A program made the translations under genes and the position numbers. A stretch of 64,000 nucleotides of DNA from Artemisia argyi (taxonomy: Eukaryota > Streptophyta > Magnoliopsida > Asterales > Asteraceae). The stretch spans positions 14,303,465 to 14,367,464 of the forward strand of contig CM060692.1 in NCBI GenBank assembly GCA_030686995.1, written 5' to 3'. Shown piece after piece: positions 59,923 to 64,000 of this stretch (position 1 is the stretch's first letter; the number at the start of each line of letters is the position of its first letter). The notes under the pieces were generated by a model. That model had not been told where the DNA came from. It did no database searches and was given only the letters and a program-made list of their open reading frames with translations.

Positions 59923-60719
59923 TTTAAAAGATGCAAAAATCACTTTATACTTCTTTTTTGGTTATTATTTGAGATTAATAATAATAAAAAAATTATGGGT
60001 TAATTTTGGCAAAATGGGTGAGTTCATTTTGAGTGTTTTGTATTAGATTGGATTGGATTTTATGTTAAACTGATATATGTTATATTGTTTTGGAGAAAAT
60101 TCCTAGGTGAAATTTGGATTAAGGGGTGTTTGGATGTTTGGTTTAGAAAGTGGTTATAGAAAGTGATAGTTTGATTAAAGTAATGGATAGGTTGGTTGGT
60201 AACTTGATATTTTGAGTGTGTTAATTGGCCATGTTTTGAAGTTGCAAGAATGAGTTTTGGTTGATCAAGTATATGATTATTTAACGTGATCATCAAAAAT
60301 CTTGAGACGCACCGGGACAATTGTGGGCCATCGGATCAAAAAATGGATGTTCCATATTGGTTTTGATTGCGTGTGATTGGAAATTTTGTAAAAATCACAT
60401 AAATGAAAATTTCACAAAATTAAATCACATGTGAACCTCAAACTTTTGATGCATATATTGACTTTAAAGGTTGATCATATACAAATAAGATAATTTTGTT
60501 TGAAGATAAGCAATTATTTGTGCTTTGTGGAAAAAAGATAGAAAGCAAGATGATAATGACTTCCATTCCTTTGTCCCAATCCAACCACCAATATTTAAAT
60601 AAAAATTTTGAAATATAAAAACTATCACTGTCTTACATCCTATATACATATTTATAGTAATAGTCCATATTAATCTTTGTATATAAAGATGACTATTTCC
60701 AAATATAGAACATCTTGAC
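59923..60719. other. Non-coding sequence with short direct repeats
   Basis: ATTAATCTTTGTATATAAAG + ATGACTATTT occurs at about 60668-60698 and also at 59717-59748 inside the Helitron-like element. ACATCCTATATACATATTTA at about 60636 recurs near 61012. Confidence 0.5.
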
Positions 60720-60908
60720 CAGTGGCGGAGCTAGAAAAAAAATTGTGGGAGGGCCGAAACAATTTTTTTTTTTCCAAAAATACATTAGATGGGAGGGCCG
60801 AGGTGAAACAAAAAAAATTTTAACACATGAAATCGCGAAAAATTACACTAACGGGCTTAGGCTTAGGGGGCCGGGACCCTTCCCGGTCCTCACTAAGCTC
60901 CGCCCCTG
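60720..60908. mobile_element. hAT-type MITE
   Basis: CAGTGGCGGAGCTAG and CTAAGCTCCGCCCCTG form the inverted ends of a 189 bp element. ATCTTGAC is perfectly duplicated at 60712-60719 and 60909-60916, the 8 bp size of hAT elements. Confidence 0.9.
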
Positions 60909-61108
60909 ATCTTGACCTTTGAGCATGCTAAATAAGTCAACAGTTTGTACCATATTGTTGAAACTGTGTTCAAAGTCTTTTGTTGGAGTAAGATTTGATT
61001 CTACTACATTACATCCTATATACATATTTATGTTTTTGGCGTATTCAAGCTGGTTGTTTGTATGTTATACGGAGTAAGTGTCTTTTCTTTGTATTATATT
61101 GTGTATTA

Positions 61109-61139
61109 CTAGGTCTCATCCCGTCCGATGGACGGTTTT
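61109..61139 (-). mobile_element. Helitron-like 3' terminus (minus strand)
   Basis: On the minus strand the hairpin CCGTCCATCGGACGG is followed by GATGAGAC and CTAG then T. A 5' end candidate was not secured. Confidence 0.45.
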
Positions 61140-61847
61140 CTTAATAACTGATTAAAATTGTAAAACTATATTTAAGATCCAATATACATCAATTATAGCA
61201 TAATGCACACTTTACGACGGGTGAATGTTAAAGGAGTTATAAAATAATAACATGATGCGTCAGTTACGTGTTTGAGAATTCATATGTAATAACTATGAAA
61301 TCAATAAAAAAAAATATGCGAGTTACTACTAAGTACTAACTATTATGTGTTGATTGTTGTAAAGTGGTGTTCTAAAAGGTTTGTTCAATTAAAAAGTTGA
61401 CATAATTTCTTGTATTGAATGAACTTATTCTAGTTTGTTTGACAAAAGTTATCGTTGAAATAGCATATTCTATGAATCCTTGTTCCGTTAACATTTTCAG
61501 ATTTTACATCCATATTTAGGAAAACTTGAGATTTGATATTTGGTAACTCATCATATTTGTTGTATAAAATTAATCCCCATATTAATATATAAATATACTT
61601 TACACAACGGGTCAATAAAATCATTATACAACATGAACTTAATTTATGTACATTACATTCCTAATTAATTAAAAAATAATTAAAATATAATTCAACCAGT
61701 GAATTAATACAAGAAAACATCGACATATATCCAATTCAATTAACAGAAAACATTAAAAATAGTTCAATTATTCTAGCGAAAAAGAAAGACCGATGAGAAG
61801 AATGTTTAAACAATATATTTCGACATTCTTCATAGTCCTTCCAATAT
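61140..61847. other. Non-coding sequence
   Basis: AT-rich; no gene or repeat that I can support. Confidence 0.4.
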
Positions 61848-61971
61848 TTACTTGATTTGAGGTTGTGTATGGAAATCATGTTCAAAATGATGTGCATTCA
61901 AACAGTGTTGCCATTCTTCCACATGCGCTCTTACTTCCTGTGATATGGTACTTGCAATAAGAGCCTCTTTG
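61848..61971 (-). CDS. Exon-like segment of an unidentified gene (terminal exon?)
   Basis: After a good acceptor (TTTGATTTGATATTAG) the minus frame encodes KEALIASTISQEVRAHVEEW and QHCLNAHHFEHDFHTQPQIK, then a TAA at 61848-61850. Amino-acid usage looks like real protein. A possible 20-base upstream mini-exon (ATGTATGGCATTCATAG, near 62105) has GT-AG borders. I do not recognise the family. Confidence 0.35.
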
Positions 61972-62041
61972 CTAATATCAAATCAAATAACCAAAATTGC
62001 AATAAGAGCCTCTTTGCTAATATCAAATCAAATAACCAAAA
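61952..62041. repeat. 45 bp tandem duplication across a splice acceptor
   Basis: TTGCAATAAGAGCCTCTTTG plus 25 further bases occurs twice, back to back and apparently identical. It duplicates the predicted acceptor and first codons of the exon at 61848-61971. Confidence 0.9.
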
Positions 62042-62378
62042 AGGCAAAAAGAACATGAAAATATAAATTAAAAAGAAAAACAAAGAAGATATGCTCCAAC
62101 GTACCTATGAATGCCATACATGACCTGTTTCAAGAAATAAAAGGTTTACCTTAAATTCTACTTAGTTCCCTACAGTACACCACCAACACAACTTGCTATC
62201 TATCTATAACCCATAAAAACATGTTTTTTATTTCCAAAGGTTATTATTAGTAAGGAAGAAATGCCCAACCATCTAGAGAATTTAAGGGCTTGATCTTCTG
62301 AATACTTTGTTTTACCTTAAAAGATGGTTCATCATACAAGAAGCCTTTATTGCCATGCTCGGTTCTCGAATAAACAAT

Positions 62379-62545
62379 CTACAAGTGAATTCGAAGGAGA
62401 ATCCAGGTTGAATCCTCCCTGAAAGAAAAACACGCATCAACCACCTCATAAATTTTTTGCAAGCTGCTTGATGCACCATTTTTTGCATGTAATATGATCT
62501 TGACCTGAACTGGGAATTCGCTAGTGGGTCGACTACATGGCCACT
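62379..62545 (-). CDS. Unidentified protein-coding-looking segment
   Basis: A minus frame reads VQVKIILHAKNGASSSLQKI, YEVVDACF and REDSTWILLRIHL, then TAG at 62379-62381. Composition looks like genuine coding sequence. An overlapping frame is also open, and there is a possible acceptor (TTTTTCTTTCAG) inside. Exon borders and identity are uncertain; it may belong with 61848-61971. Confidence 0.3.
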
Positions 62546-63336
62546 GTATGTGAACCAAAATTCCATTGCGTATTAGTATTTGAAAAGGGGTGTTGGATAT
62601 GCGTTCTAAATATGATTACGTGATCAAAGGATTAGAATCGCCGGATTATTACATATAATAAAACAGAGTACCACTGTCAAAGATCAATATTTGAGTGTAT
62701 GAAATATTCTATGTTCTAAAAAGAAACAATTGTGAAAAAAAGAAAATTTTACTTATTGGGTTAGATGAGAGTCTAAATCTCAAATTAGTTTTACAAATTT
62801 TTTTTAGTAATGAACATATTGTATCACTATTCAAAAAACAATTACCGAGCAGATTGTCATACTTAAATTTTCGTAAAACATACGGAGTATTTGACATGAA
62901 ACAAAAATTTATCAAGTTTAACCCCTACAAGAAGAGACTTTGACGTGTTATCTCACCCGTTCAACTCGCCCAAAATTTCACGTGTATCCACGTAATAGTA
63001 AATTGGACACAATATAAAAAAATCAGTAGCAGTATATCCAATTTCGATGTGTTACATCAAACCTGCAAATCTAGGTCTTTCTAGCTGTCCTACTCGAGCT
63101 TTAAGCTTTCAGGATCCCGATTTCGTTTTAAAAGTTGAAATGTAATTAGAATCAGGAGCAATGTGTATACTAAGACACGCAACTGATTTCTGTTTTTCAT
63201 GGATTTACTCATCTCTTATTTCTCTGTTTTTCTTTCCGTACGAGATGAATTACAGAAGGTTTTAGAGAAAAAGTTAAAAGGAATGTGAAATACCTTCAAA
63301 CGCCTGATCCAATTGATTTTGTATAGGAAAAAGTTA
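62546..63336. other. Non-coding sequence
   Basis: No supported gene. ATATAATAAAACAGAGTACC near 62653 resembles a Helitron 5' end but lacks the leading TC. Confidence 0.35.
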
Positions 63337-63892
63337 TTACTTGGAAGGAGTAGGAGAACTTGGAGGCTTCAAGCTTTCGTACCTATAAGTAGAAAACAAA
63401 ACCAGATCATTAGTTATAATCCAATTTTGACGCGATTACCTTACAAATGGATCTATTTGTGTTCCTTAATCTCAGATGGGTCATAAAAAATAGCTAAAAG
63501 GGTAACGGGGGTTAATGGGATGGTAGGATAACTATTTCCTAATATTATAATTCAGAATTTAGTTTATTTTTATAATTAGTGTTTTGGAACATTATTTCAC
63601 GAATTAACTATGTATAAAAGAATAAAAATGTATTTGCTGGTCAACCCGACACAACCAATTAGAAGTGACCCATTTTAACATGTTTAACCCATTACCTCTA
63701 GTTCTACATAATTGGGAATTTAGAAATATAAAACTGAATTCAACGTACATAGAGTAAGTTGAAAGTGGTCTTGGCTTCATGGTAGTGTGAGCTGAGGTGT
63801 TTTCTGGTGTAATAGCAATGGGAGACCCGTTATCGACAAGGACGACTGATGGTGGTGATACTCGGAGGACATGGAGTTGGCAGTGTAGGAGG
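63337..63892 (-). CDS. Two 3'-terminal exons of a TIC62/TROL-like FNR-binding protein (partial)
   Basis: Minus-strand exon 63749 to about 63892 reads VSPPSVVLVDNGSPIAITPE and NTSAHTTMKPRPLSTYSM. Its GTACGT donor leads to exon 63337-63382 after TTATAG, which reads YESLKPPSSPTPSK, then TAATAA. The spliced end combines RPLSTYSMYESLKPPSSPTP, which resembles the motif that tethers ferredoxin-NADP reductase to chloroplast membranes in TIC62 and TROL (family knowledge, by eye). The upstream border is unclear because a second frame is open across 63777-63910. The rest of the gene would be beyond the right edge. Confidence 0.4.
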
Positions 63893-64000
63893 CTTCAGAG
63901 TCAAATATCTCAGTATGCATAGAGAAAATAATTACATATTGAACACCAAGGATCAGCACAGGGATAATTAAGCATACCTAAAAGAGCTATCTGCATAATA

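Overview
This is nuclear DNA from a flowering plant: AT-rich, with split genes using GT-AG introns, LTR retrotransposons, LINEs, MITEs and Helitron-like ends. The retroelement and MITE style fits Asteraceae, but that is inference. No bacterial, organellar, rRNA or CRISPR features were seen.

Region 1 (1-7974 and 26392-41810) is a degraded tandem array of one two-gene module. Each module holds a selenium-binding protein / methanethiol oxidase gene (SBP, + strand) followed by a convergent TMK-like leucine-rich-repeat receptor kinase (RLK, - strand). I number them SBP-1/RLK-1 (26-2810 / 3562-5778), SBP-2/RLK-2 (5880-6989 / ends at 7930-7974 and 26392-26492), SBP-3/RLK-3 (26570-29787 / 30536-33203), SBP-4/RLK-4 (33500-34557 / 34638-35172), SBP-5/RLK-5 (35240-38464 / 39216-41605) and an SBP-6 stub near 41700-41807. 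Only SBP-1 (exon 1 lies off the left edge) and RLK-3 look intact. Every truncated SBP starts inside the equivalent of SBP-1 intron 4, so the unit that multiplied was the 3' half of SBP plus the whole RLK. A young ~3.3 kb copy (26392-29660 versus 35072-38337) sits on top of the older array.

Region 2 (7975-26391) is a nested retrotransposon block that splits RLK-2. The outer element is Ty1/copia with a good pol gene and a normal 3' LTR, but the LTR at its left end is inverted and the two flanks do not form a target-site duplication. Inside its gag sits a 12.86 kb LTR element with no protein genes (8783-21643). It has 5.73 kb LTRs about 99% identical by eye, a 1.4 kb internal region, clear PBS and PPT, and a perfect 5 bp target duplication (AGGCT). 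It resembles a large retrotransposon derivative of Ty3/gypsy ancestry.

Region 3 (41811-58200) is repeat-dominated: a 755 bp tandem duplication, an internally deleted LINE, a Sirevirus-like 3' LTR, a Tekay-like 5' LTR with PBS, two segments rich in short palindromes, and several MITE and LINE insertions with recognisable target duplications.

Region 4 (58200-64000) starts with a clean promoter and first exon of another SBP gene (58521-58677), whose exon 2 is not found in the remaining 5.3 kb; that downstream stretch is full of MITEs and Helitron-like elements. At the right edge are minus-strand exon-like pieces, one pair carrying a motif resembling the ferredoxin-NADP reductase-binding repeats of TIC62/TROL-type proteins.
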